Shown: piece after piece, positions 31,415 to 40,768 of the stretch
Position numbering within the stretch: the first letter of the stretch is position 1
Layout of the letters: each line of letters opens with the position of its first letter
Assembly: GCF_007673525.1 (NCBI RefSeq)
Contig: NZ_VDZU01000001.1
Location: 1,994,177 to 2,058,176 of the forward strand
Reading direction: 5' to 3'
Length of the DNA: 64,000 bases
From: Fictibacillus phosphorivorans
Lineage (GTDB): Bacteria; Bacillota; Bacilli; Bacillales; Fictibacillaceae
Program-made: the position numbers and the translations under genes
Notes under the pieces: model-generated
The model's input: only the letters and a program-made list of their open reading frames with translations
What the model was told of the DNA's origin: nothing
Database searches by the model: none

Positions 31415-33574
31415 ATGGCAACTATTGCTGAAATGATGGTAAAAATCGGTGCTGACACCTCTGGTTTAGAAATGAGTACAAAACAAGTTCAAACAGACTT
31501 TAAAAAGATGGGTTCAAATGTTTCAATTGCTGCAAAAGATATGGGACAAAGTGTTACTGGATTATCTGGTAAATGGAAACTCATGTCTGACGAAATGAAA
31601 TCAGCGTACACTCAAGCAAGTGCAAGTTTACAACCGTTTAAGCAAGATATGGTAGAAGTCGAATATGGATTCTTCAAACTTGGTAAAAGTATGAATGATT
31701 ACAAGGGTACAAATCAAGAATTTATGTCTGAAGTTGAAGAACTGGGGAAACGACATAAAAAAGTAACTGAAAACATGCTAAAAAACAATGATTTCATGAA
31801 ACAATCCTTTATACAAGGTGTAGGACAAATGTTAGCAAGAAGTGGTCAAAGTGAGAAGATCGCAGCTAATTTTGAACGAATGGGAAATCCCCTTTACACA
31901 GTTAATAATGGATTATTAAAGATTGGTAGTAGTTTAGAGGGTGTTGCAAGACAAGGTAATGCAACTGTATTGGCATTGAAACAACTGGGTCCCAATGCAA
32001 ACATGAAAGAGTTATTAGATATGACTCGTATGATTAATATTGGTTTGTTACGTACTGCATCTTTAGCTTTATTAGCTGGAATTGCATTTGTTGGAATTAA
32101 TGTAGGTTTAGCTAAGATGGCAGAAAATAATGGATTTACAGAACTTAGTACATCACTAAGCACTTTAGGAAGTACTCTAAATACAGCATTACTACCATTC
32201 ATTGAATCTTGGGATAAAGTAATTGGTGCAATTGTATTGGGAATAAATAAGGTTGCTGAGTTATGGGCTACTTTTAGTCAGTTGAATCCAGAATTAAGTG
32301 CAGCTGTATCTTGGTTTGCTTATCTGTTCGTTGGACTTCTAATATTGCTTGCACCTCTTGCGGTAGGAATCGGGTTGACTGGCGGGCTTACAGCAGCCTT
32401 CTCGGCTTTATGGCTTGTAATTAGTCCTTTTGTAATAGGGTTCCTTTCTGTTGCAGCTACAGCAGCAGTTGTAGCTGCAGCAATTGTAGCAGTTGGAGGA
32501 GCATTATACATGCTCTGGACTAAGACTACTTGGTTCAAAGATGCGGTAATTTCTGTTTGGGAAGGTATAAAAAGTGCCACACTTACTGCATGGAATTATG
32601 TTTACAATAACGCAATTAAACCAGCAATCGATGCAATTTATAAATTTATACAGAGTAAAATGGCACAAGTTAAAGCTTTTTGGGATCAAAACGGACAACA
32701 GATATTACAAGCTGGGAAAAACGTTTGGTCAGTCATTTCTAAGGTAGTAGAGGTTGCAGTTAAAGCAATCGGAGCAATTCTACAAGTTGTTTTCCCAGTT
32801 GCAAAGGCACTGGTAATTTCAACGTGGAATGCTATAAAAATGACTATATCAGGTGCAATAGACATTATCCTTGGAGTAATTAAGTTTTTCTCTGCATTGT
32901 TTACTGGGGATTGGAAAGGTGTTTGGGAGGCTTCTAAACAAATTCTTTCAGGAGCTGTTCAGTTTATTCTTGGCTTTGTGCAAATTACCTTTATCGGTGG
33001 TATCACAAGAGGAATTACTGCATTCGGTTCGACTTTGAGAACATTGTTTTCGGGTATCTGGAATACAGCAAAATCTATCTTTACTACTGGAATAAATGGA
33101 GTGAAAAATGTAGTTACATCTGGTTTCGATAACGTAGTTTCATTTATTACAGGATTGGGAACTACTTTCTTTAATGCAGGAAAAGGGTTAATTGATATGA
33201 TGGCTAGTGGAATTAAAGCAGCAGCAGGTAAAGTGCTTAAAGAGATGGAAGAAATTGCATCAAAAGCAAGAGATTTCTTACCGTTTTCACCTGCAAAAAC
33301 GGGTCCATTGAGTGACTTAGATAAACTAGATTTTGCGGGTCCGATTGGAGATAGTATTTCCAAAGGTATGCCAATTATTAAAGGTTTATTAACTGATGTC
33401 CTTCAATTACCAAACATACAAGGTGGTTCATCTGATTCTTCAAGTTCGTCATCAGGTAGAAGCGGTATAGTTCAAAACATCACCATTAACAGTCCAAAAG
33501 CTCTTTCTCCATCCGAGACAGCACGTAAACAATTACAAGCAAGTAAACGTTTAGCAATGGACTGGGGGATTTAA
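31415..33574 (+). CDS. Tail tape measure protein
   Basis: 719 aa. A helical N-terminal part, a long hydrophobic central stretch with several membrane-like segments (about 205-230, 285-315, 330-365), repeated aromatic/helix units (VWSVISKVVEVAVKAIG) and a Ser-rich end. Length sets tail length. A GNGQ-rich lysin domain is not seen. Confidence 0.9.
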   Translation: MATIAEMMVKIGADTSGLEMSTKQVQTDFKKMGSNVSIAAKDMGQSVTGLSGKWKLMSDEMKSAYTQASASLQPFKQDMVEVEYGFFKLGKSMNDYKGTNQEFMSEVEELGKRHKKVTENMLKNNDFMKQSFIQGVGQMLARSGQSEKIAANFERMGNPLYTVNNGLLKIGSSLEGVARQGNATVLALKQLGPNANMKELLDMTRMINIGLLRTASLALLAGIAFVGINVGLAKMAENNGFTELSTSLSTLGSTLNTALLPFIESWDKVIGAIVLGINKVAELWATFSQLNPELSAAVSWFAYLFVGLLILLAPLAVGIGLTGGLTAAFSALWLVISPFVIGFLSVAATAAVVAAAIVAVGGALYMLWTKTTWFKDAVISVWEGIKSATLTAWNYVYNNAIKPAIDAIYKFIQSKMAQVKAFWDQNGQQILQAGKNVWSVISKVVEVAVKAIGAILQVVFPVAKALVISTWNAIKMTISGAIDIILGVIKFFSALFTGDWKGVWEASKQILSGAVQFILGFVQITFIGGITRGITAFGSTLRTLFSGIWNTAKSIFTTGINGVKNVVTSGFDNVVSFITGLGTTFFNAGKGLIDMMASGIKAAAGKVLKEMEEIASKARDFLPFSPAKTGPLSDLDKLDFAGPIGDSISKGMPIIKGLLTDVLQLPNIQGGSSDSSSSSSGRSGIVQNITINSPKALSPSETARKQLQASKRLAMDWGI

Positions 33575-34426
33575 ATGGAAACATTAACTTTTATAAATGC
33601 TAATGGAGACTCTATTACATTCGATGGAGTCTCTTTTTCATTGGTTTCAGTAAATGGATTAGGTGATGTAGGAGCAGATAATCAAACTCAAAAATCACCT
33701 TTCCAAGATGGAAGTACTCTAATTCAAACAATCCTAAATGAAAGATTTGTAGAAATTGAATTCATTATCAAAGGATTAGATTATAAACAACTCTCTGAGA
33801 GACGAAGAGAGTTTTCAAGGGTAACAAATCCGAAGCTTGGAAAAGGTACTTTAAGATATGACAATGGATACTTAATTAGAGAAATTGAAGCTGTAGCTGA
33901 AAGTGTTCCTGTTTTTCCTGATGGTGAAAATCGAGGAAATCGTCATCAAAGAGGGATGCTTACTTTTCTGTGTCCTTCACCTTATTGGAAATCAACATCA
34001 ATTACTGAAGAACCTACATTTGAACCGTTATTCCAATTTCCGTTTGAGGGTATTTTTGAAATGGGTATTCAACGTGATCAAAGAACTATAATAAACGATG
34101 GTGATGCTCCTGCACCTATTTATGTAGAGTTCTATGGAGCAGCTACAAATCCAATCATTACAAATATAACTACTGGTGAGTTTATTAAAGTAAATCAGAC
34201 TTTAAATGAAGGCGAATTCATGAGGGTTGATACTACTGATGGAAGGAAAACGGTTGAGTTTGTTTCACCTGATGGAACAGTTACAAATGTATTTAACTGG
34301 ATTGATCTAGATAGTACATTCTTTAAACTCGCTATTGGCGAGAATGTCATTGAATATTCTGCAGACAGTGATATACAAGGGGCAATTGTTAATATAAGAT
34401 ACAGCAAATTATATAACGCTGTATAG
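33575..34426 (+). CDS. Distal tail protein (Dit, siphovirus family)
   Basis: 283 aa. An N-terminal beta domain, then GTLRYDNGYLIREIEAVAES and LTFLCPSPYWKS, the typical end of the Sipho_tail/Dit N-domain, and a C-terminal galectin-like half. It forms the hub that joins the tail tube to the baseplate. Starts one base after the tape measure stop. Confidence 0.85.
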   Translation: METLTFINANGDSITFDGVSFSLVSVNGLGDVGADNQTQKSPFQDGSTLIQTILNERFVEIEFIIKGLDYKQLSERRREFSRVTNPKLGKGTLRYDNGYLIREIEAVAESVPVFPDGENRGNRHQRGMLTFLCPSPYWKSTSITEEPTFEPLFQFPFEGIFEMGIQRDQRTIINDGDAPAPIYVEFYGAATNPIITNITTGEFIKVNQTLNEGEFMRVDTTDGRKTVEFVSPDGTVTNVFNWIDLDSTFFKLAIGENVIEYSADSDIQGAIVNIRYSKLYNAV

Positions 34427-34439
34427 AAAGGATGAAAAA

Positions 34440-35366
34440 ATGGCTGAAATATCAAAGTTTTTTAACTCTGCACCTGGAGATTTAAGAACATATCAAGCTA
34501 GTGATTTTGCTGATTATTTCGGCAACGTTTTAAGCTCAGGACTGTTACATACTGACAATGTTCCTGCATTAGAAGTTAAATGTGAAGGAACAGATTTGAG
34601 GACGTACGTTGAAGTAGGGAAAGCCATTATAGATGGATATGGATATGAGAATACAAGTAATTTGTATCTCACACATGCATTACCAGAAGCGAATTTAGAC
34701 CGTATTGACCGTATTGTATTGCGATTGGATAAACGGAATCAGAGTCGCTTTATTAAATTGTTTGTTTTGCAGGGAACAGCATCTGCAACTCCAGTTGCTC
34801 CAACATTACAACGTGATGAGTTCATTTATGAATTATCACTTGCGCAAATTAGGGTAAGAGCAAATACTTCAACTTTAAATCCTGCTGATTTAATTGATGA
34901 GAGATTGGATGAAAATCTTTGTGGTTTAGTCTATTCATTGATTAGTATTCCTACCAGTCAATTTCAAGCTGAATGGGATGCTTTTATGGCAGATATACAA
35001 TCAGATGGGTTCGCTTCTGCAAGCGAGCTTGCTGCACATAAGGCGGATTGTGTGTCACATATCACCGCACAGGAACGGGCAGACTGGAACGCCAAAGAAA
35101 CACCGGATGGCGCAAGGAAGAAAGTTGAACAGACAGATTTTAAAGTCTATAAGACTAATAAAGATTCTAACGGCATTTTTACAACAATCGAACACAAACG
35201 GCAGGATGATACTTTAGCGGTAAAATCAGTCTTGAGTGGTGGCACCTCTCCCAGTTACACTACACGAACCATCACATATTACGGTTTAAACGGAACAACA
35301 GTGGAAAAAACAAGAGTCCTTACACTGTCTTATGATGCTGATGGTGTTTTGATAAGTGAGGTGTAA
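34440..35366 (+). CDS. Baseplate/tail structural protein
   Basis: 308 aa. FFNSAPGDLRTYQASDFADY, a YVEVGKAIIDGYGYEN segment and RIVLRLDKRNQSRFIKLFVL are common in Firmicute baseplate upper proteins, followed by a coiled-coil-like ASASELAAHKADCVSHIT and a beta-rich C-terminal domain. Probably adsorption apparatus. Confidence 0.65.
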   Translation: MAEISKFFNSAPGDLRTYQASDFADYFGNVLSSGLLHTDNVPALEVKCEGTDLRTYVEVGKAIIDGYGYENTSNLYLTHALPEANLDRIDRIVLRLDKRNQSRFIKLFVLQGTASATPVAPTLQRDEFIYELSLAQIRVRANTSTLNPADLIDERLDENLCGLVYSLISIPTSQFQAEWDAFMADIQSDGFASASELAAHKADCVSHITAQERADWNAKETPDGARKKVEQTDFKVYKTNKDSNGIFTTIEHKRQDDTLAVKSVLSGGTSPSYTTRTITYYGLNGTTVEKTRVLTLSYDADGVLISEV

Positions 35367-35368
35367 AT

Positions 35369-36499
35369 ATGATCGATATACGTGAGCATGGAGGTATTTT
35401 TGGTGAAGGTAAATATAGAAAGGGTAGTGAGATTTTTGCTGGCTACTTAAAACCGGCGAGTTTACCGAAAACAAAGGCGAATTTCCAAATCTATATACAA
35501 AGTTCAACCGGGTTGAGTGGGAGTTATGACAATGCTGAGGATATTTTATTAATAACGAATAGTTCTTATTCAAGTTCAAATTTGCGGTTTGTCAATTCTA
35601 AAACACTAGAACAAATAAAGGTTTTAAGCCCCTCAACAGATTATAGTGGTAACATCCCTTCAAAACGTTTTTGGCAAACTAGAGTCTATCGAGCAGCAAG
35701 GGCAAGGTATTACGCAACTTATAATACTTATAGTAGTGGAATTGAGGAAGTACAAATACAAAGAGATACTGATGCAGCATTAATTGCAACTCTCACCGGA
35801 ACTGGAATTGATATCGTATTAAAATTAGTAAACGATTATGTTGTTTATTACCATGACTATGCCAATAAAATAGAGAAAATAGACTTAATCAACGATATAA
35901 AAACAACGATTAAGCAATTAAACAGTGGAGATGTTATTCAAAAAGTTTTTGGTTGGGATAAATTTATCGTTAAAAATGGAAGTACATCTTATTTACACAA
36001 TTTAGAAGGGATACAAGTTGGTACAATTTCGTCAGCAATCTCTCTTAATAACGGCCTTTTCTACCATGCTCCAACAAATACTATAAAAGCAATTGGTTTT
36101 GAATACGGATCTTCTGGAGGACATTTTTTTTACACGTGGAACGCCGACACATTTGTATTAGTATCAAGGGTTAGGCTGTCAACATATGCATCAGTGTCGG
36201 TTGGCATGGGGCAAGCGTATTTTCACAGTAAAACCGGTGGATTGGCTGTGGAAATGGGAGATGCAAATGGCGTTTATTATACAGTTACTTTTAGAGTTAA
36301 AAGTGATGGGACATTAGACGACATAGCAAATCTTGTTACAACTGGATGGTTTAATTTCAATAAGATTCCAAGTATAAGATGCGGTACTGCTATTACAAGC
36401 ATAGCCAATGATGGTTTAGTTAACTATGAGGGCGAAACTAGCAATCAGTATTACTATTTCCCACAAAAAATTTCACCATACTTTACATTGGAGGGTTAG
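35369..36499 (+). CDS. Putative tail fibre / receptor-binding protein
   Basis: 376 aa, beta-strand- and Ser/Tyr/Gly-rich with repeated short sheets (e.g. ITNSSYSSSNLRFVNSKTLE), reminiscent of a beta-propeller. Position after the baseplate protein suggests host recognition. No family is recognised. Confidence 0.5.
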   Translation: MIDIREHGGIFGEGKYRKGSEIFAGYLKPASLPKTKANFQIYIQSSTGLSGSYDNAEDILLITNSSYSSSNLRFVNSKTLEQIKVLSPSTDYSGNIPSKRFWQTRVYRAARARYYATYNTYSSGIEEVQIQRDTDAALIATLTGTGIDIVLKLVNDYVVYYHDYANKIEKIDLINDIKTTIKQLNSGDVIQKVFGWDKFIVKNGSTSYLHNLEGIQVGTISSAISLNNGLFYHAPTNTIKAIGFEYGSSGGHFFYTWNADTFVLVSRVRLSTYASVSVGMGQAYFHSKTGGLAVEMGDANGVYYTVTFRVKSDGTLDDIANLVTTGWFNFNKIPSIRCGTAITSIANDGLVNYEGETSNQYYYFPQKISPYFTLEG

Positions 36500-36501
36500 A
36501 A

Positions 36502-36840
36502 ATGATTTTCATAAAATTAGACGAATTGAATCATATTCAGTTAATACATCATATGCCATTTGACGAAAAATACGGATTAGGTAAAACAAAAACAGAATTA
36601 GAAAGTGAAGGAATCTTTGTTGATTCGATTCCAACCCCAGATACCTCAAACCCAAAGATGATTCCAGAGCTAAAGTACAACGGTAGTGCTCTATATTATG
36701 AATATATTGAAAGGCCACTCACACCAGAGGATAAAATACAGCAATTAGAATCTGAACTCGCTATATCAAAAGAGGATAATGTTTCAAATATGTTAGCAAT
36801 AACTGAGTTGTATGAATTGATTCTAGGAGGAACCGCCTAA
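36502..36840 (+). CDS. Small tail-associated protein (XkdW-like position)
   Basis: 112 aa. A beta-rich start (MIFIKLDELNHIQLIHHMPF) and a C-terminal helical part (PEDKIQQLESELAISKED, then ITELYELILGG) are typical of small proteins after tail fibres. Overlaps the next ATG by one base. Confidence 0.5.
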   Translation: MIFIKLDELNHIQLIHHMPFDEKYGLGKTKTELESEGIFVDSIPTPDTSNPKMIPELKYNGSALYYEYIERPLTPEDKIQQLESELAISKEDNVSNMLAITELYELILGGTA

Positions 36841-36965
36841 TGGTAATCGTAAATATATACTATAAACTCATTAAAGCTGGAGCAAAGACAATTGAGCAAG
36901 TTCCAGAGATCCACAAAGCAGAGGTTCAGGAGTTATTAGACAATGAATCTGCTACACAAAATTAG
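36840..36965 (+). CDS. CD1375/XkdX-like small tail-region protein, copy 1
   Basis: 41 aa starting at the overlap TAATG. YYKLIKAGAKTIEQVPEIHK fits the short XkdX/CD1375 family found after tail-fibre genes. It is related to the following 41-aa gene. Confidence 0.6.
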   Translation: MVIVNIYYKLIKAGAKTIEQVPEIHKAEVQELLDNESATQN

Positions 36966-37005
36966 AATGATCGTTTACCTTCTCTGAAAGGGGGTGGACA
37001 AGGAT

Positions 37006-37131
37006 ATGGTAACTGTATACGTGACTTTAATCGTACGAGGGTATAAAACATATAGCCAAGTACCAGTAACACTACAACCGCAAGTAAAATCTGAACTTGA
37101 AGCTCTTGAGCTTGGAGAATTAGCACAATAA
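37006..37131 (+). CDS. CD1375/XkdX-like small tail-region protein, copy 2
   Basis: 41 aa, ribosome site GGGGGTGG further upstream. TLIVRGYKTYSQVPVTLQPQ has the same layout as the previous protein (a beta strand, G-x-K-T, VP, then a helix), so the pair looks like an ancient duplication. Confidence 0.6.
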   Translation: MVTVYVTLIVRGYKTYSQVPVTLQPQVKSELEALELGELAQ

Positions 37132-37154
37132 CGCCAATGAGGGCGTATTTTTTA
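37131..37154 (+). terminator. Terminator in the tail region
   Basis: ACGCC and GGCGT around AATGAG, then ATTTTTTT. It separates the tail operon from the gene at 37358. Confidence 0.65.
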
Positions 37155-37357
37155 TGCCTTCATAATGCGGTTTTGGATCATTATGCGTAATACATAAGTA
37201 TTTTTAAATATTAGTGTGTATTAAGATAAATTAATGAGTAGCCGGCAGGATATAAAACCAAAAATGTAGAATTTTTATGGGAAATTTATGCTTGAACTAG
37301 ATTAACAAATACCTCCTCTCTAATTTTTGAGTTATAATTTTAAAGGGGAGGTTAATA

Positions 37358-37882
37358 ATGTTAGATGTTAGAGTAACTGAGTTGGAAAGTAAGTATGAAA
37401 GTTTGCAAGACATGGTGAGTATGGTAGATGAATATTCTAGACACATGACATCTCAAATGTGGACGATGTTAGGGGTTTTTTTAACTGTTTTAATTTTTGT
37501 GCTGAGCGGAGCTGCTTATTTCCTAATTAGAAATATTGTTAACGACAAAGTCAATAAGGAAATTGATAAACGTCTAATTAATTTAATAAAAAATAATCCA
37601 CCTGTATTTAATGCTTCAGGTTCGTCCATACCAGACGATAAAAATAAAATTCATCTTAACTCCAATATCCCTGGAATTGAGCAGCTTATACCAGATCAGG
37701 TTTTAATATTTGAAGCTACTTCTGAAAAAGCAACATGGAATAGCTTATCAGGAGGTTTAATACCTATATTGCGGTTGAATGAGAACGGAATAGTAGAAAT
37801 AGAAATTCCCAATTATCATGAAAACAATGGACTAGTACACTGGAAAATTCTGTGGTCAAGAATTGAATATTCTAATAAGTAA
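37358..37882 (+). CDS. Membrane protein with coiled coil and outer C-terminal domain (possible moron)
   Basis: 174 aa. A short coiled coil (RVTELESKYESLQDMVSMVD), one membrane span (about 42-62) and an outer domain (IPGIEQLIPDQVLIFEATSE). It follows a terminator and a 226-base gap with TATAAT at 37333-37338, so it may be transcribed separately from the tail genes. Function unknown. Confidence 0.5.
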   Translation: MLDVRVTELESKYESLQDMVSMVDEYSRHMTSQMWTMLGVFLTVLIFVLSGAAYFLIRNIVNDKVNKEIDKRLINLIKNNPPVFNASGSSIPDDKNKIHLNSNIPGIEQLIPDQVLIFEATSEKATWNSLSGGLIPILRLNENGIVEIEIPNYHENNGLVHWKILWSRIEYSNK

Positions 37883-37948
37883 CAGCAATTAATCATACCA
37901 AGAAGAGGGCGATAATTCGTTCTCTTTTTTATTGGAAGGAAGGATTAC

Positions 37949-39088
37949 TTGAAACCAATTAGGATTTTAAACAGCCAATTAGATTTGTTAGCTGAAATAG
38001 ATGACTATGAATCACTTATTTTTATAAGTAGGTTTCATAAAATTGGCGAGTTTGAGTTTCGTATTAATATCAATAAGAAACACACTGAAAAACTTATCAA
38101 AAACAATATCATTTTGCTTGGTGGATCTAAACATAGAGCAGGTATAATAAAGCACCGTCAAATCGAACTGAATGAAGATGGGCAAGAACAATGGTTTATT
38201 AAAGGTTATTCATTGCAGCATATTGCAAGTCAAAGAATAAGTGTTCCTTCAATTAATACATCACATGATCGTAAAAGCGGAAATGCTGAAACTGTAATGA
38301 AACATTACATTGATAATCATTTCATTAATCCAGTTGACCCTTCTAGAAAGATTGGTTTAATTAGATTGTCTCCAAACTTAAATCGTGGTACTCAGTTATC
38401 TTTACAGAGCAGATTTAAGAACATTGCTGAAGAGTTAGAAATTTTATCAATATCTTCAGGTCTTGGATGGGACATAAAAATTAACACACAGACAAAGAAG
38501 TTTGATTTTGATGTAATCGAAGGGAAGGACTTAACAACTAATCAATCTATGAATCCACCTGTAATATTTAGTGTAGACTTTGACAATATTCAATCTGCTG
38601 AGTATGTGGACTCTGATTTGAATTATAAAAATGTTGCCTACTCAGCAGGACAAGGAGAAGGGGTAGACCGCAGAGTAATTGAAGTTGGATCTGGAAGTGG
38701 TCTGGATAGAATTGAAACCTTCATTGATGCAAGAGATGTAAATGAAGTTGGTGAAAATGAAGTTCCAATTCCTGAATCTGAAATTATTGCTCAACTCACT
38801 GAAAGAGCTGAACAAGACTTATTAGAGTTCTCTAATGAATCTACTTTTGAAGCTCAAATATTAACCAATGGTCCCTTTGTTTATGAGGAAGATTGGAACC
38901 TAGGTGACATAGTAACCATTCAAAATAGAAAATGGGGAGTAACTTTAAATTCTAGGATTACTGAGGTTAAAGAAGTGTTAGAACCTTCTGGCTATCAATT
39001 AGAAGCAACTTTTGGTCAATCCCGTCCTACTCTAATAGATCGTATCAAACAAGAATTAAAACAAACTTCAGCAGAAGTTAGGAAATAA
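37949..39088 (+). CDS. ReqiPepy6 Gp37-like tail protein
   Basis: 379 aa, TTG start with GGAAGGA. The N-terminal RILNSQLDLLAEIDDYESLI, GSKHRAGIIKHRQIEL and a mid VIFSVDFDNIQSAEYVDSD plus VTIQNRKWGVTLNSRITEV fit the siphovirus ReqiPepy6 Gp37-like family, a tail-tip/hub component like Tal or gp27. No lysin domain is attached. Unusually, it lies after the fibre genes instead of directly after Dit. Confidence 0.75.
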   Translation: MKPIRILNSQLDLLAEIDDYESLIFISRFHKIGEFEFRININKKHTEKLIKNNIILLGGSKHRAGIIKHRQIELNEDGQEQWFIKGYSLQHIASQRISVPSINTSHDRKSGNAETVMKHYIDNHFINPVDPSRKIGLIRLSPNLNRGTQLSLQSRFKNIAEELEILSISSGLGWDIKINTQTKKFDFDVIEGKDLTTNQSMNPPVIFSVDFDNIQSAEYVDSDLNYKNVAYSAGQGEGVDRRVIEVGSGSGLDRIETFIDARDVNEVGENEVPIPESEIIAQLTERAEQDLLEFSNESTFEAQILTNGPFVYEEDWNLGDIVTIQNRKWGVTLNSRITEVKEVLEPSGYQLEATFGQSRPTLIDRIKQELKQTSAEVRK

Positions 39089-39157
39089 TTTCGTTATACT
39101 TTTAAATGTAGTTGTTTTATGTTACACATTAAGTAACTTTTAAAAGATGGTGATATT

Positions 39158-39571
39158 ATGTTCAAATGGATATTAGGGTTTCTCTTAATTTTAGTGGGAT
39201 TAGGTTTTGTAGGTTATAACTATGCAATGGATTATGCGTCAGATAAAGTAATGAATCAAGTTTCTAATACATTAGTTGGAAATGAAGAAGAGGTAAATAA
39301 GTTACTTAGTGACCCTCAGATTAAGAATTATATCGAAGCTAACGAAGAACCTCCTGAAAACCTGCCATTTACAACCAAGGAAGAAGCAATGAAAGTTGTT
39401 TCTAAGAAATACTCTGTAAATGAAATGGTAGAAATGCGTGATAAGGTAAGGGAAGGTTTAACTACTTTTGAGAAAGAAGAAATATACCAAGATTTAAAAT
39501 CAAAACTCTCTAAAGAAGAACTAGAAGCTTTAAAGATAGTCGCTTTAAAAGAAATGAAAAAGACTCAATAA
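39158..39571 (+). CDS. Small membrane-anchored hypothetical protein (137 aa)
   Basis: An N-terminal anchor (WILGFLLILVGLGFVGYNYA) leads to a helical extracytoplasmic part with LPFTTKEEAMKVVSKKYSVN and KLSKEELEALKIVALKEM. Similar proteins occur in Bacillus chromosomes, so it may be host-derived. Function unknown. Confidence 0.5.
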   Translation: MFKWILGFLLILVGLGFVGYNYAMDYASDKVMNQVSNTLVGNEEEVNKLLSDPQIKNYIEANEEPPENLPFTTKEEAMKVVSKKYSVNEMVEMRDKVREGLTTFEKEEIYQDLKSKLSKEELEALKIVALKEMKKTQ

Positions 39572-39631
39572 GAATTTTGAAAGTCCTAATTTAATTCGGG
39601 CTTTTTTATTTGTAGAAAGAAGGTAAAAGAA

Positions 39632-39850
39632 TTGGAACCATTAGAAAAATTAGAAGATCGTATGGTGAAAATTGAAGAACGTCAAGCTGCTATTGAAACT
39701 CGTGTAGCACTTACTGAAAGTTCAGTGAAAGTTTTAACTGATAACGTTATTGATATTAGAAGCGATACTAAATGGATTATTAAGTTGATAATTGGAGCTG
39801 TAGTATTAGCTGTTTTAGGAACAGTATTATCTAAGACTGGAGTGGTATAA
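39632..39850 (+). CDS. xhlA: XhlA-like haemolysin/holin accessory
   Basis: 72 aa, TTG start with GAAGG upstream. An N-terminal coiled coil (LEKLEDRMVKIEERQAAIET), DTKWIIKLIIGAVVLAVLG as single membrane span, the typical XhlA arrangement. Works with the holin next to it. Confidence 0.8.
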   Translation: MEPLEKLEDRMVKIEERQAAIETRVALTESSVKVLTDNVIDIRSDTKWIIKLIIGAVVLAVLGTVLSKTGVV

Positions 39851-40039
39851 ATGAAAAATAAACTCAAAAGCCGTCCTTTATGGATAGCTTTTTTTGCGTT
39901 AATTGGACTGTTTGTGAATGACGTGGGGCTGCTTACGCCTGAGAAATACAATCAGTATGTAAATGCAATTCTATCGGTCTTAATTGCAGGAGGAATTATT
40001 ACGAATCCAAGTCTAGGCAAAGGTTATGGTGATAAATAA
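39851..40039 (+). CDS. Holin (phi LC3 type)
   Basis: 62 aa. Two membrane segments around a short loop (SRPLWIAFFALIGLFVNDVG, then VLIAGGIITNPSLGKGYGDK), matching short class II holins of the phi LC3 family, which make pores to release the endolysin. Coupled to XhlA and amidase without spacing. Confidence 0.8.
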   Translation: MKNKLKSRPLWIAFFALIGLFVNDVGLLTPEKYNQYVNAILSVLIAGGIITNPSLGKGYGDK

Positions 40040-40713
40040 TGATTAAAACATTAACAGTAAAACAATTAGGAAAAGCTCAAGTCATCGTAGACATTGTTGA
40101 TAAAGGTAATCCTGAAATTCGCCCAGGCGGAGTCATGAATCCGACTGAAATCGCTATTCATAACACTGGAAACAGTGGTCGTGGAGCAAATGCAAAAGCA
40201 CATAATACATACATTCATAACCATTCTAAATTACCTGTTGCTAAAACTGGTTATGCTTCATGGCATTTCTCAGTAGATGAAGACTTTATCTATCAGCATA
40301 TTCCACTTGATGAACCTGCATGGCATACAGGAGATGGCTCAGGAGCAAAGTCAGGTAACAAGAATGCACTTGGTATCGAGATTTGTGAACACGTTGATCA
40401 AAAAGACTATGCTCAAGCAGAAGAGAACGCAATTGCTTTGACAGTTCACTTAATGGAGTTAATTAAAATTGATGTAATGAAAGTTAAGCCTCACCAATCT
40501 TATTCAGGTAAATTTTGTCCACGTGTAATATTGAAACGTGATGGTTCGTTTACGAAGTTCCACAACAGAATTAAAACCGCAGCTCAACCAATTAAGAAAG
40601 CAGTTGTTAAGAAACAAGTTAAATTGATTATTGAAACAAATGATGTTAACGCTGAATCTTTGGCTAAAGACTTTAAAGAACGTGGATACAAGGTAAGTAT
40701 TGAGAATTTGTAA
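40039..40713 (+). CDS. Endolysin: N-acetylmuramoyl-L-alanine amidase with SPOR-like C-terminus
   Basis: 224 aa. An Amidase_2 (PGRP-type) zinc domain: EIAIHNTGNS, SWHFSVDEDFIYQHIPLDEP, AWHTGDGSG, ALGIEICEH and a late KPHQSYSGKFCPR (His/Cys zinc ligands). The last about 35 residues (KLIIETNDVNAESLAKDFKE) are SPOR/LysM-like and would bind wall. Cleaves the stem peptide from murein at lysis. Confidence 0.9.
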   Translation: MIKTLTVKQLGKAQVIVDIVDKGNPEIRPGGVMNPTEIAIHNTGNSGRGANAKAHNTYIHNHSKLPVAKTGYASWHFSVDEDFIYQHIPLDEPAWHTGDGSGAKSGNKNALGIEICEHVDQKDYAQAEENAIALTVHLMELIKIDVMKVKPHQSYSGKFCPRVILKRDGSFTKFHNRIKTAAQPIKKAVVKKQVKLIIETNDVNAESLAKDFKERGYKVSIENL

Positions 40714-40718
40714 TATAT

Positions 40719-40752
40719 AAAAGCCTACTCCATTCGATTAAAGTAGGCTTTT
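40719..40752. terminator. Bidirectional terminator between endolysin and GIY-YIG gene
   Basis: AAAAGCCTACT and AGTAGGCTTTT (11 bp) around 12 bases. It serves the convergent genes on both sides. Confidence 0.85.
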
Positions 40753-40768
40753 ATTCTGTATATTACAT

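Noticed and set aside
32320..33363. Several minus-strand frames inside the tape measure gene
   Set aside because: They are shadows of a long Ala/Ile/Val-rich coding frame and have no ribosome sites.
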